NCBI GenBank assembly: GCA_035493675.1
Contig: DATJIA010000013.1
Location: 56,248 to 120,247 of the forward strand
Length of the DNA: 64,000 nucleotides
Source of the DNA: JAIOQA01 sp035493675
GTDB lineage: Bacteria > Myxococcota_A > Polyangia > Haliangiales > Haliangiaceae
Direction: 5' to 3'
The stretch's first letter is position 1. Each line of letters opens with the position of its first letter. Below the pieces are notes generated by a model. That model searched no databases and was not told the DNA's origin. It saw only the letters and a list, made by a program, of their open reading frames with translations. The translations under genes were made by a program, and so were the position numbers. Positions 9,080 through 22,343 of this stretch are shown here, in pieces.

Positions 9080-9954
9080 GACCGAACGACTCCAGGATGA
9101 TTCGACCGGCTGCGACGCACGAGGCGCCACACGCCGAAGGCAGCCAAGAACAAGACGAGGAACGCGACCGCGCCGATGCGCAGCACGACCATCGCGACCC
9201 GCGGATGACCGCCGGGCTCGTAGTGGAAGCAGTTGAAGACGAAGCCCGCCGACGTCGCCGTCTCCGACGTGCCGGCGATGATCACCGACGCGTGCAGCAC
9301 GTCGGGCTCGTAGTCGGTGCCGCCGACGTAGCGGCTGACCGTGCCGCGCGACGACACGAAGATCAGCGCCGCCGGGTGCGCGTACTCCGCGCGCTCGGGG
9401 ATGTACTTGTAGTGGAAGCCGACCGCGTCGGCGACCCGCTGGATGCCGCTCGCGTCGCCGGGCACGCGCGCGGTCAGGAACGACCAGCCGCGCGCCGCCG
9501 CCGCGCGCTTCGCCGCGGGCAGGCGATCGAGGTACTTCTGCCGCGTCTCGTGCGCGCGGCTCACCGACTCGCGCGGCTCGAGATCGATCGTCACGATCTT
9601 GAACTGCTTCGACGGCTCGTAGTCGAGCTGCGCGAGGCCCTGCGCGAGGCCGTTGAGCTGCAGGCTGCACAGCATCGGGCAGTCGCTGTAGTTGAAGGTC
9701 AGGATGACCGGGAGGTCGTCCTTGAAGTAGTCACCGAGGACGACGTCCTTGCCGTCTTGATCGCGGAACGCGACGTCGAGCGGCAGCTTCGCGCCGAGCT
9801 GCTCGGTGAGCCCGAGCCCCTCGAACGCCTTCGGCGACTCCGGGATGTAGTCGAGCGAGGCGGACGCATCATTACCTTCGTGCGCGCGCGCCGTGATCGG
9901 CGCGAGCGCGATCGCGCCGAGCGCGACCGCCAGCGTGATCGACTTAGTGGCCAT
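9076..9954 (-). CDS. SCO1/SenC-family copper chaperone
   Basis: 292 residues. Signal peptide (1-24), then a thioredoxin-fold SCO domain with C92 and C96 (CPMLC) and H193 (YAHPAALIF), the three copper ligands of the family, and a C-terminal membrane helix (about 258-283), a common layout for SCO proteins in ACIII/oxidase clusters. Its known job is delivery of copper to the CuA site of subunit II, whose gene follows with a four-base overlap. Its start lies within the last bases of the upstream one-helix protein gene. Confidence 0.92.
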   Translation of the reverse strand: MATKSITLAVALGAIALAPITARAHEGNDASASLDYIPESPKAFEGLGLTEQLGAKLPLDVAFRDQDGKDVVLGDYFKDDLPVILTFNYSDCPMLCSLQLNGLAQGLAQLDYEPSKQFKIVTIDLEPRESVSRAHETRQKYLDRLPAAKRAAAARGWSFLTARVPGDASGIQRVADAVGFHYKYIPERAEYAHPAALIFVSSRGTVSRYVGGTDYEPDVLHASVIIAGTSETATSAGFVFNCFHYEPGGHPRVAMVVLRIGAVAFLVLFLAAFGVWRLVRRSRSNHPGVVRS

Positions 9955-10603
9955 TGCTCCCCGAGCCGGAGCCCGCGGCGGATCCGCGCGCAGGCGGAGG
10001 CACCGGCGCGATGACCGGCGCCGCGCCCGATCCACCGCCGCTGCCCGCGTTGGTCGCCGGCGCAGGGCCGGTCGGCGTGCCGGCGACGTTCGCGCCCGGC
10101 GTGTTGCCCGTCGTCGGCTGCGGCGTCGCGGCCGCGCCCGATCCGGCGCCCGCGCCGGCCGGAGGCGGCGTCGGCGTCGCCGAGCCCGGCGTCTCCGGCG
10201 CAGGCGCGCCCGATCCCGACGGCGTGCCGAGCGCTTGCGGGCGGCCGAACACCGGCTGGATCGTCGGCTTCTCCGACTTGCCCACGGCCGGGATCAGGTT
10301 CGACGCGTCGTTCTTGCCCTCGTCGACGACGAGATCCATCGCCTTGTCGATCGAGATGCGGAACGTCGAGCCCGCGTTCTTGCCGTAGCCGGTGATGTTC
10401 GCGATCTGCGACGCCTTGACCGACTTCACGTCGGTGTCCTGGCCGCCGTAGTCCGCCATCACGTTCACCTCGGAGGTCTCGTTCATGTAGAACGCCTCGA
10501 GGAGCACGATCGAAACGTAGACCAGCACCGCGCCGCAGATACCCACGACGACGACGCCGACCATGTTCATCTTGTCTTCAGCCTTCTTGGCGCCTTCCGA
10601 CAT
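9944..10603 (-). CDS. Unknown one-helix protein in the ACIII/caa3 operon, Pro/Gly/Ala-rich tail
   Basis: 219 residues, no family recognised. A short charged N-terminus (MSEGAKKAEDK), one membrane helix (about 13-35), about 70 residues of ordinary composition (an EVNVMADYGGQDTDV stretch, then a helical segment with FRISIDKAMDLVVDE), then about 110 residues of low-complexity Pro/Gly/Ala/Ser/Thr. The tail resembles the linker of subunit II encoded two genes later. Its place between actF and SCO, with tight spacing on both sides (8 bases and an 11-base overlap), says it works with ACIII or the oxidase. A small one-helix ActG-like subunit is possible, but no sequence link can be shown. Confidence 0.8.
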   Translation of the reverse strand: MSEGAKKAEDKMNMVGVVVVGICGAVLVYVSIVLLEAFYMNETSEVNVMADYGGQDTDVKSVKASQIANITGYGKNAGSTFRISIDKAMDLVVDEGKNDASNLIPAVGKSEKPTIQPVFGRPQALGTPSGSGAPAPETPGSATPTPPPAGAGAGSGAAATPQPTTGNTPGANVAGTPTGPAPATNAGSGGGSGAAPVIAPVPPPARGSAAGSGSGSNGH

Positions 10604-10611
10604 GATGACCT

Positions 10612-11964
10612 CTAGTAGTTCTCGTGCGCGAGCGACGCGCCGAGGTTGGGATCCTTGATCGGGATCAGGTTGCCGCGCATGCCGCGACCGACGGCCGCGA
10701 CGAAGAAGAACAGCATCGCGAGCCACGCCGTGACGTCGACGGGGTTGAAGCTGATCGTGTTGTTGTCGACCGGACCCGACAGCGGCCCCGTCACCGACAC
10801 CGCGCTGCCGTGGATGTCCGCGCCCCAGTGATAGTGCGGCATCACGTTCCAGTAGAGGTCGACCCAGTGGAAGAGCATCTGCCAGATGCAGAACGCGACG
10901 AAGACCGGGAGGATGCGCTTGGTCCAGCGCGAGAGCAGGAAGGTGAACGGGATCGCGAACTGACAGAAGAGCAGGATCCACGACACCGTCGACCACTCGC
11001 TGAACATCCGGTAGTTGTAGAAGACCGTCTCCTCGGGGACGTTCGCGTACCAGATCAGCATGAACTGGGAGAACGCGGTGTACGTCCAGAAGAACGTGAA
11101 CGCGAAGAGCATCTTGCCGAGATCCTGGTAGTGCTCGGCGTTGACCGACCGCGTGAGGCGGCCGGAGCGCTGGAGCATCCAGGCGAACAGCGAGATCGAC
11201 GCGTACGCGGCCATCATGCAGCCGCCGAAGAAGTTCACGCTGTAGATCGTCGAGAACCACTTGGGCGCGGTGCCCATGAGGAAGTCGTAGCCGGCGTAGT
11301 TCACGCTGAGCGCGTAGACCACGATCATCGGGTACGAGAGCCAGCGCATGCGCGCCGACAGCGTCTTGGTGTGGCCCTCTTCGGCGACGTCGCCGATCTC
11401 GTCCATCTTGCGCGACTTCGCCTCGAACCACTTCGCGATCGCGATCCAGATGATGAAGTAGAAGGCGTAGCGCGCCGCCCACGCGGCGGGCGACAGCCAG
11501 CCGCTCTTCCCGGGCGCGCCGGGGAAGTGCGCGTCGGGGTGCGCCCAGTAGTAGATGTCCTTGTTGCCGGCGAGCACCGGGATCACGAACACGAGCCCGG
11601 CGACGCCGATCCAGAGGATCGTGCTCGAGAGGATCTCGGCGAGGCGCCGCGTCGTGACGCTCCACTTCGCCTTGACCGCGTGGTGGATCAAGACGAACAG
11701 GAGCGAGCCGAGCGCGATCGACAGGATCCACGACCAGCCGATCAGGTACGCGTAGAAGAAGCGTCCCATGCCCGACGCCGACAAGGTCGGTGCGGCCTTC
11801 AGGTCCTCGGCGGTGTAGTGCGACGCCGCGCTGGTCGAGAAGATCAGCGAGGCGGCGATGAAGATGATGAAGCCGACGAGGCCGAGCCGGAACAGGCTCT
11901 GTCCGGCCTTGCCCGCCTTGAACTTCTCGTCGGGGTGGAGGGTGGCGGTGGCGGTGGCGCTCAT
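10612..11964 (-). CDS. actF: Alternative complex III subunit ActF (quinol:cytochrome c oxidoreductase membrane subunit)
   Basis: 450 residues, about ten membrane helices, of the ActF/NrfD-like family. It begins with a hydrophilic stretch and then helices separated by short loops; the MGTAPKWFSTIYSVNFFGGCMMA and FHWVDLYWNVMPHYH segments are typical of ActF. ActC and ActF are the two quinone-interacting membrane modules of ACIII. The ATG at 11964 overlaps the stop of the actD-actE gene (ATGA) and is preferred over an in-frame ATG nine codons upstream. Confidence 0.92.
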   Translation of the reverse strand: MSATATATLHPDEKFKAGKAGQSLFRLGLVGFIIFIAASLIFSTSAASHYTAEDLKAAPTLSASGMGRFFYAYLIGWSWILSIALGSLLFVLIHHAVKAKWSVTTRRLAEILSSTILWIGVAGLVFVIPVLAGNKDIYYWAHPDAHFPGAPGKSGWLSPAAWAARYAFYFIIWIAIAKWFEAKSRKMDEIGDVAEEGHTKTLSARMRWLSYPMIVVYALSVNYAGYDFLMGTAPKWFSTIYSVNFFGGCMMAAYASISLFAWMLQRSGRLTRSVNAEHYQDLGKMLFAFTFFWTYTAFSQFMLIWYANVPEETVFYNYRMFSEWSTVSWILLFCQFAIPFTFLLSRWTKRILPVFVAFCIWQMLFHWVDLYWNVMPHYHWGADIHGSAVSVTGPLSGPVDNNTISFNPVDVTAWLAMLFFFVAAVGRGMRGNLIPIKDPNLGASLAHENY

Positions 11965-13223
11965 GGCGTCGCTCCGTTGATCTCGTTCCACTTGTCGGCG
12001 GGCACGTCACCCTGCGCCGCGTTCTGCGCGCGCTCGAGCGCGCGGACGTAGGCGACGATCGCCCATCGATCCTGCGCCGGGATCTGGGCCGAGTAGCCCA
12101 TCATCGTGTTGTAGCCGTTGCTGATCGTGTTGAAGACCTGGCCGTTCGGCATCGTGATCACGCCGGTCTTCGGATCGATCAAGTTGCGCGGCAGGAGCGC
12201 GCCGGCGCCCGCCTTGCGGACGCGCTGCGGGATCATGCCGTCGCCGCGCCCGTCGTAGCCGTGGCACGGCGCGCAGTAGATGTTGAAGCGCTGCTGCCCG
12301 CGCTTCATCAGCTCCGGCGTGATCTGCACCTGCGCCGGGAAGTTGGTGATCCACTCACCACCTTGGTCCTGCGTCAGGCCGCGCCAGTAGGCCGAGTCGT
12401 CCTCGAGCCAGCCGCGCGCGACGGTGCCGGGGATCTCGCCGCGGTTCGCGCGCCCGTCGGGGAACATGTCGAACGCGGTGTCGGACTTCACCTTCGCCTG
12501 GAAGTCCATGTCGCTGAAGATGTGGTAGTGCGGCTCCTTCGAGTGGCTCGCGCGCGCGCGGTAGATCAGCGCGAACGGGACCAGCGCGAAGACCGTCGAG
12601 ACGATGATGAAGCCGTACAGCCAGATCGGCATGCGGCGCGTCTCCGGATCCGGATCGAGGTTGCAGTCCTCGACCTCGAGCGCGCCGGCGCTCTCGAGCA
12701 AGCGGCGCGTCTCGGCGAGATCGAAGCGCTTGTCCTTCGCCTCGATGCCGAGGAAGAAGCCGTCGTCGGTCACCTTGGCGAACCGATCGAGGCGGAAGAA
12801 CGGGTGCCAGACCTGCGGCAGCTTGTTCAAGATCCACATCCCGAAGAAGGACGTGAAGACCGACAAGAGGATCGTGCACTCGAACGCGATCGGGACGTTG
12901 TTCGGCGTGATCGGGAACGTCCACAGCGGCTTGCCGGAGACGTTCCAGTGCCACGCGCTCGCGTTGCAGTACCACTGCAAGAGGCAACCACCGAGCAAGC
13001 CGGTGATGCCGCCGCCGAAGATGAGCAACGGGAGGATCGTCCGCTTGATGCCCATCGCCTCGTCGATGCCGTGGACGGGGAACGGGCTGTAGCAGTCGAA
13101 CTCGGTGTAGCCGGCGTCGCGCACCTTGCGCGCGGCCTTGATCAGCGCGCCCGGTGTGTCGAACTCGGCGAGGACGCCGTAGAGCTCGCCGTTCTCTACA
13201 GAGGTGTTGTCAGGAGTGTCCAT
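11961..13223 (-). CDS. actDE: ActD-ActE fusion: DUF3341 membrane protein fused to monohaem cytochrome c
   Basis: 420 residues combining two ACIII subunits that are normally separate. Residues 10-185 are the DUF3341 domain of ActD, with an N-terminal alpha/beta part and two membrane helices (about 63-86 and 112-135). A third helix (about 199-222) leads to a periplasmic cytochrome c domain, the ActE part, with CAPCH at 317-321 and a likely Met ligand in NTMMGYS. The shared helix would hold the haem domain on the periplasmic side. The frame runs without interruption, and gene overlaps on the downstream side follow the operon pattern, so this is a real fusion. Confidence 0.93.
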   Translation of the reverse strand: MDTPDNTSVENGELYGVLAEFDTPGALIKAARKVRDAGYTEFDCYSPFPVHGIDEAMGIKRTILPLLIFGGGITGLLGGCLLQWYCNASAWHWNVSGKPLWTFPITPNNVPIAFECTILLSVFTSFFGMWILNKLPQVWHPFFRLDRFAKVTDDGFFLGIEAKDKRFDLAETRRLLESAGALEVEDCNLDPDPETRRMPIWLYGFIIVSTVFALVPFALIYRARASHSKEPHYHIFSDMDFQAKVKSDTAFDMFPDGRANRGEIPGTVARGWLEDDSAYWRGLTQDQGGEWITNFPAQVQITPELMKRGQQRFNIYCAPCHGYDGRGDGMIPQRVRKAGAGALLPRNLIDPKTGVITMPNGQVFNTISNGYNTMMGYSAQIPAQDRWAIVAYVRALERAQNAAQGDVPADKWNEINGATP

Positions 13224-13227
13224 GGCC

Positions 13228-14595
<1,368 letters not shown>

Positions 14596-14598
14596 ATC

Positions 14599-17666
<3,068 letters not shown>

Positions 17667-17679
<13 letters not shown>

Positions 17680-18311
17680 GTCGAGCAATCCGTCGGGGGG
17701 TTGATCTTGTATTGCTTCTTGACCTCGGCGCCCTCACCCGGTGCGGGCTGATAGCCCATCACCGTGAGGTTCTCCGGCTTGCGGAGATTGGGCTCCGGGT
17801 TGCGATGGCAGTCGATGCACCACTGCATCGTCAGCGGCGCATGTTGGTAGACCTGCACCATCTGATCGATCCGGCCGTGGCACGTCTCGCAGCCGAGGCC
17901 GCGCGTCGTGTGGGCCGAGTGGTTGAAGTAGACGTAGTCGGGAAGGTCGTGCACGCGGACCCAGTGCACGGGCTGGTTCTCGTAGAACGCCTGCCGGATC
18001 GGCAGGAGCTTGTCCGACTCCTTCCAGACCTGCGAGTGGCAGTTCATGCAGGTCGCGGCCGGCGGGATCGCGGCCTTCGCTGCGCGATCGACTGTCGTGT
18101 GACAGTAGCGGCAGTCGAGGCCGAGCTCGCCGGCGTGGAGCGCGTGGCTATACGGGACCGGTTGGTCCGGCTGATAGCCGATGCGCAAGGTGTTGGGGTT
18201 CTGCGCGCAGGACCAGATGAGGACGGTCAGATAGACCGGGCCTCCGATCGCGAGCAGCGAGACCCACTTCTTGAAGGTCTCAGTCCATTGCGGGAAGATC
18301 AGTCGACTCAT
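17667..18311 (-). CDS. actA: Alternative complex III subunit ActA (pentahaem cytochrome c)
   Basis: 214 residues; the first gene of the respiratory operon. A short basic N-terminus and one membrane anchor (about 14-35) lead to a periplasmic domain with five CxxCH sites, at 67-71, 88-92, 141-145, 165-169 and 209-213, the exact haem number of ActA. It collects electrons from the ActB clusters and passes them on to ActE or the oxidase. A GAGGAA ribosome-binding site lies six bases before the ATG, unlike many other genes in the window whose starts follow a -10-like hexamer. No convincing promoter could be placed in the 174 bases up to the divergent small gene. Confidence 0.95.
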
Positions 18312-18485
18312 GAGGGGTTCCTCGAGGACCGGCCCTGTTGACCACAAAGGCCGCGTACTCCGCAAGGTTTGCGATGCGTGTTGTCGCAGACCTGGCTGTC
18401 TTTTCGGCTGCGGCATTTTGTTCGCGCGGGCGCATTTCCGGCAGGCCTTGCGGGATCGATCTCGCGAGTGCGACGATTCACCGCA

Positions 18486-18755
18486 GTGAAGCGAATCGGC
18501 GAGGGAGATGACGACCTTCCAGTCGTCGCGCGGCTCGTCGTCGAGATCCGGAGCGATGGACGGCGCACGATCGCGCGCGGCGCCGCAGAAGATCGCGCGA
18601 GCGGACAGAAGGTCGCGATCGAAGCGCACGGCGACTCGCCGATGCAGCTCGCGCTCGCGCTGGCGAGATCGCTCGTGAAGATCCCGGGGCTCGGCGCGCG
18701 CCGCGCGGTGCGCGGCTTGTTGGGCCGCGGGCGCGATCGCGCTCGCAAGAAGTGA
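18486..18755 (+). CDS. Small conserved-looking protein of unknown function
   Basis: 89 residues if the GTG at 18486 is used; an ATG at 18369 would give 128, but its extra residues are basic and low-quality. The core has regular beta-like and helical stretches (LVVEIRSDGRRTIARGA, then ALALARSLVKIPG) and a basic C-terminus. Not recognised. It is divergent from actA, and the stretch between them would hold both promoters. It could be spurious, since no ribosome-binding site is obvious. Confidence 0.45.
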   Translation: MKRIGEGDDDLPVVARLVVEIRSDGRRTIARGAAEDRASGQKVAIEAHGDSPMQLALALARSLVKIPGLGARRAVRGLLGRGRDRARKK

Positions 18756-18867
18756 TGGTTCGGCCGGGGCGGTCCACGTGGTCCGCTCGTGGTCCATCTG
18801 CTCGAGCCGAAGCTCGCGAGATCGCATGACGCGCGCGTGGCACCCGCGTTGCTGATGGCCGCGGGCA

Positions 18868-20127
18868 ATGCGGGTGTGGTGCCTTGCGATCATCCTCGGC
18901 GCGTGCGCTTCGGCGCGCGGCGGCGCCGGCGACCCGCTCGACTCCGGCGCTGATTCGATCGACGCGGGCGCGAGCGACGGTGCGAACGTGCCGGCCACCG
19001 ACGCGCCGATCTCCGCGTGCGGCACGGTCGGCGTGGTCGACGTCGCGACCGGGCCGATCGGGTCGCGCCTGCCGACGCTGGTGTGGAACGGGAGCCGGTA
19101 CGCGCTCGCGTTCCAGACCGATGTCTCGCCGGAGCGCGCGCAGTTCGCGTTCGCGGACGCCGACGGCGAGCTCGTCCCCGGATCGATCCGCGCGGTCAAC
19201 GCGTCGGGCGACGTCGGGCAGCTCACGCCGACGATCGCGTGGTCGGGCACCGAGTACCTCGTGATGTACACGGCCGCGCGCAACGGCGACGACATCGAGG
19301 TCGCGCGCGTCGGCGCGAACGGCGAGCCGATCGCGGGCAGCGTCGTGCGCCTGCCGACGATGACCGGCGACAACGGGTGGGGCTCGGTCGCGTGGGATCC
19401 GATCGATCACGTGTGGGGCGCCGAGTGGATCAACCTGCAGGGTTATGCGACGACCGCGCGCTTCGCGCGGCTGTCGTCGACGGGCGCGAAGCTCGGCGAG
19501 GTGCAGGCGAACACCGGCACCGATTGCTGCATGCTCAACTATCTCAACGCGCGCGTCGTGTGGAGCGGCGCGCGCTTCGCGATCGCGTGGGAGACCAAGG
19601 GCTCGCTCCACGTCTCGGAGATCACCGGCGCCGGCGCCGTGACGACGCCGGCCGTATTCCCGTCGGACTCGACCGCGTGGGATCCGCAGTCGGTCGCGCT
19701 GGTATCGAACGGCGCCGGCTACGCGATCGTGTACACCGATCGTGACGACGCGACCGGCAACTTCGTCGTGCACTTCGCGCGCACCGACGGCGGCGGCTAC
19801 ATCGCGGGCAGCGATCACGTGATCTCGAACCCGGGCGCGTTCGGCGACAACCCGAGCGTCGTGTGGACGGGCAGCGAGTACGGCGTGACGTGGAGCGAGC
19901 GCGGCGGCGCCAACGTCAACGAGATCTGGAGCGCGCGGCTCGACGCGAGCGGCGCGCTCATCGACGGCACCCGCCAGCAGCTCACGTGCGGCGGGAAGTC
20001 GAACCTGTGGCCCGAGATCGCGTGGGACGGCACGCGCTACGGGATCGCGTACGAGCACGACGTCAACGGACCGGAGCAGGCGGTGCACATGATCGTCGGC
20101 ACGGTCGCCGGAGGAGGACCGCAATGA
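18868..20127 (+). CDS. Lipoprotein with WxGxxY beta-propeller repeats
   Basis: 419 residues. The N-terminus is a lipoprotein signal (hydrophobic MRVWCLAIILGAC, lipobox Cys13) followed by an Asp/Ala/Gly-rich spacer. The body has at least five repeats spaced about 50-60 residues, each with a W-x-G-x-x-[YF] turn (VWNGSRYALAF, AWSGTEYLVMY, VWSGARFAIAW, VWTGSEYGVTW, AWDGTRYGIAY), the pattern of a beta-propeller. Likely outer-membrane anchored and of unknown role. Its stop overlaps the next gene (ATGA), whose GGAGGA ribosome-binding site lies in its last codons. Confidence 0.8.
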   Translation: MRVWCLAIILGACASARGGAGDPLDSGADSIDAGASDGANVPATDAPISACGTVGVVDVATGPIGSRLPTLVWNGSRYALAFQTDVSPERAQFAFADADGELVPGSIRAVNASGDVGQLTPTIAWSGTEYLVMYTAARNGDDIEVARVGANGEPIAGSVVRLPTMTGDNGWGSVAWDPIDHVWGAEWINLQGYATTARFARLSSTGAKLGEVQANTGTDCCMLNYLNARVVWSGARFAIAWETKGSLHVSEITGAGAVTTPAVFPSDSTAWDPQSVALVSNGAGYAIVYTDRDDATGNFVVHFARTDGGGYIAGSDHVISNPGAFGDNPSVVWTGSEYGVTWSERGGANVNEIWSARLDASGALIDGTRQQLTCGGKSNLWPEIAWDGTRYGIAYEHDVNGPEQAVHMIVGTVAGGGPQ

Positions 20128-21557
20128 AGAAGCTGATCGTGATCGCGTTGGCGCTCCAGGGCGCGTGTCTCTACAAGCCGTGGTGGAGCAAGGACGAGGG
20201 TGATCCGGCGCTCGACAAGGCATGCGAGAAGGGCGGCGACTCGACGCCCGACGGCGCGCTGTGCTGGGCGATGTTCGATCGGCGCGACCTGCCGGCGGTG
20301 AAGAAGCCGGAGCTCTTGGCCGAGGCGATCGACTTCTTCATCGAGCACCACGAGCACCCCGAGGACTCGCTGCCCGAGGCGTACGTGCGCGCGCAGGAGC
20401 TCGACGAGGCGTCGCTCGCGGCGGTGATGCAGGAGGCGGGCGTGGACCCGCGGATCGCGGGCGCGTTCCAGGCGAAGATCCAGACCGCGCGCGGCGAGGT
20501 CATCAAGGAGGTCGACGCGCTGCCGCCGCGCTGGAAGCAGGTCTACGTCGAGCCCGCGCTGCGCGCGCGCGCGCAATGGGCGAAGGATCACGAGGCGCGC
20601 GGGCCGTGGATCGCGAAGGCGCAGGCCTTGATCGATCGCGCCGACCAGCTCGCGATCGATCATCACGGCGACGCGGCGCTGCTCGATCAGATGATCGCGC
20701 TCCATCGCGCGTACGTCGCCGAGTGCGTCGGTGCGCCGGGGTCGGGGATCCCGGTCGAGTGGTGCCTCGGCGACGAGGTCGCGCGCCCGCTGACGTCGCA
20801 CATCGTGCAGCTCGCGTGGGACTCCGGCGATCACGAACGCGCGCGCGCCGAGGACGTCTTGCTCGTCGTCACCGATCGCAGCCAGCGCGCGTACCTCGAG
20901 TACCTCGACTCGAAGCAGGCGCGCGACCTCGCGAAGCAGGAGCGCGACGCGTACGACAAGGCGAAGTCCGAGGGGCGCAGCGAGTCCGCGCTCGCGTCGA
21001 AGTGGCCGATCGAGCCGATCGCGGTCGACGACCTCGACCTCCCCGGCGCGCCGCCGCCGGACGCGCCGGAGTTCGACACCGGTGATCACGGCTGGCCGCA
21101 CGCGTCGCGCGCGGTGATCGCGGCGGTCGCGAAGAAGGGACCGCGGACGCTGATCACGTTCGTGCGGGACGTCGAGACCTCGGAATCGGCGGCCGAGTGT
21201 CACGAGACCAACCGCGTCGACAGCATCGGCGAGGACGGGCACCTCAACTACCGCGAGGAGTGCAGCGGCAGCGTCACCGATCGCACCGATCTGACCGAGA
21301 AGCCGATCACGGTGCCGGCCGAGGAAGCGGCGCGGCTGCGCCCGGGCGAGATCTTGACGTTCATCGCCGACGATCACCACCGCGGCCACGTGATCGAGGC
21401 GTACGCGGCGGACAAGAGCGTGCGGGGCGGGACCCTGATGAGCGACGACAAGGTCTCGTCGCCCAAGGTGCAGCTCGGTCCGTTCCGGCTCGTCTTCATG
21501 TCGCTGACCGGCGCTGGCACCGGCGCCGGCAAGGCGAACCGCACGCCGTCGCGGTGA
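20124..21557 (+). CDS. Lipoprotein of unknown function
   Basis: 477 residues. Lipoprotein signal peptide with lipobox LQGAC (Cys15). The rest is mostly charged and helical, with scattered Cys residues and no recognisable catalytic motif. A C-terminal part (about 330-470) looks like a compact alpha/beta or beta domain with RTLITFVRDVETSES and PAEEAARLRPGEILTF strands. It is translationally coupled to the propeller lipoprotein upstream, so the two may form a pair on the cell envelope. Confidence 0.75.
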   Translation: MKKLIVIALALQGACLYKPWWSKDEGDPALDKACEKGGDSTPDGALCWAMFDRRDLPAVKKPELLAEAIDFFIEHHEHPEDSLPEAYVRAQELDEASLAAVMQEAGVDPRIAGAFQAKIQTARGEVIKEVDALPPRWKQVYVEPALRARAQWAKDHEARGPWIAKAQALIDRADQLAIDHHGDAALLDQMIALHRAYVAECVGAPGSGIPVEWCLGDEVARPLTSHIVQLAWDSGDHERARAEDVLLVVTDRSQRAYLEYLDSKQARDLAKQERDAYDKAKSEGRSESALASKWPIEPIAVDDLDLPGAPPPDAPEFDTGDHGWPHASRAVIAAVAKKGPRTLITFVRDVETSESAAECHETNRVDSIGEDGHLNYREECSGSVTDRTDLTEKPITVPAEEAARLRPGEILTFIADDHHRGHVIEAYAADKSVRGGTLMSDDKVSSPKVQLGPFRLVFMSLTGAGTGAGKANRTPSR

Positions 21558-21572
21558 TACGCTGCGCGCGGG

Positions 21573-22343
21573 ATGACGATCGCGATCACGCGCGAGGTCT
21601 CGGATCGATTCGCCTCGGCGATCAGCGCCGCGGTGCCGGAGTCGCCGATCGACGTCGCGCGCGCGCGCTCGCAGCATCTCGCGTATCGCGCCGCGCTCGA
21701 GTCGCTCGGCGCGCGCGTGATCGTCGTCGACGCCGACGACGCCTGCCCGGACTGCGTGTTCGTCGAGGACACCGCGGTGTTCGCGGCCGGGCTCGCGGTG
21801 GTCACGCGGCCGGGCGCGGTGTCGCGGCGCGCGGAGGTCGAGCCGATCGCGCGCGCGTTGTCGTCGCTCGGGATCTCGATCGCGCGCATGCACGCGCCCG
21901 CGACGCTCGACGGCGGCGACTGCCTGCGGGTCGGGCGTACGATCTACGTCGGGCGATCGGCGCGCACCAACGCGGCGGGGATCGCGGCGCTCGCCGGCGC
22001 GTTCGAGTCGCGCGGCGTGCGGGTCGTCGCGGTGACGATGCCGCCGCGCATCCTGCACCTCAAGTGCGTGTGCTCGCCGCTCGGCGACGATCGGATCCTG
22101 CTCGCGCGCGGATCGATCGATCCGTCGACGTTCGCGGGCGTGTCGATCGTGTGGGCGCCGGCCGACGAGACCTACGCGGCGAACGCGGTCTTCGTCGGCG
22201 GCGGCGTGATCGTCGCGGAGGGTTTCCCGCGCACGCGCGAGGCGCTCGAGGGCGCGGGGCTGCGCACGATCGCGGTGCCGTGCGGCGAGGTCCGGAAGGC
22301 GGACGGCTCGCTGACGTGCCAGTCGATCATTCTGCCGGCGTGA
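21573..22343 (+). CDS. ddaH: Dimethylarginine dimethylaminohydrolase (DDAH) family
   Basis: 256 residues of the amidinotransferase fold. Family motifs are all present: acidic CPDCVFVEDTAVF (D60, E65, D66), LDGGDCLRVG (D113), GRSARTN (R128-R131), catalytic H162 in LHLK and the nucleophile C249 in ADGSLTCQSI. DDAH hydrolyses N-methylated arginines to citrulline and methylamines; related enzymes use free arginine, so the substrate is inferred from the overall match. Cytosolic, with no signal peptide. It starts 15 bases after the lipoprotein gene and overlaps the convergent NTF2-like gene by 17 bases at its 3' end. Confidence 0.88.
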   Translation: MTIAITREVSDRFASAISAAVPESPIDVARARSQHLAYRAALESLGARVIVVDADDACPDCVFVEDTAVFAAGLAVVTRPGAVSRRAEVEPIARALSSLGISIARMHAPATLDGGDCLRVGRTIYVGRSARTNAAGIAALAGAFESRGVRVVAVTMPPRILHLKCVCSPLGDDRILLARGSIDPSTFAGVSIVWAPADETYAANAVFVGGGVIVAEGFPRTREALEGAGLRTIAVPCGEVRKADGSLTCQSIILPA

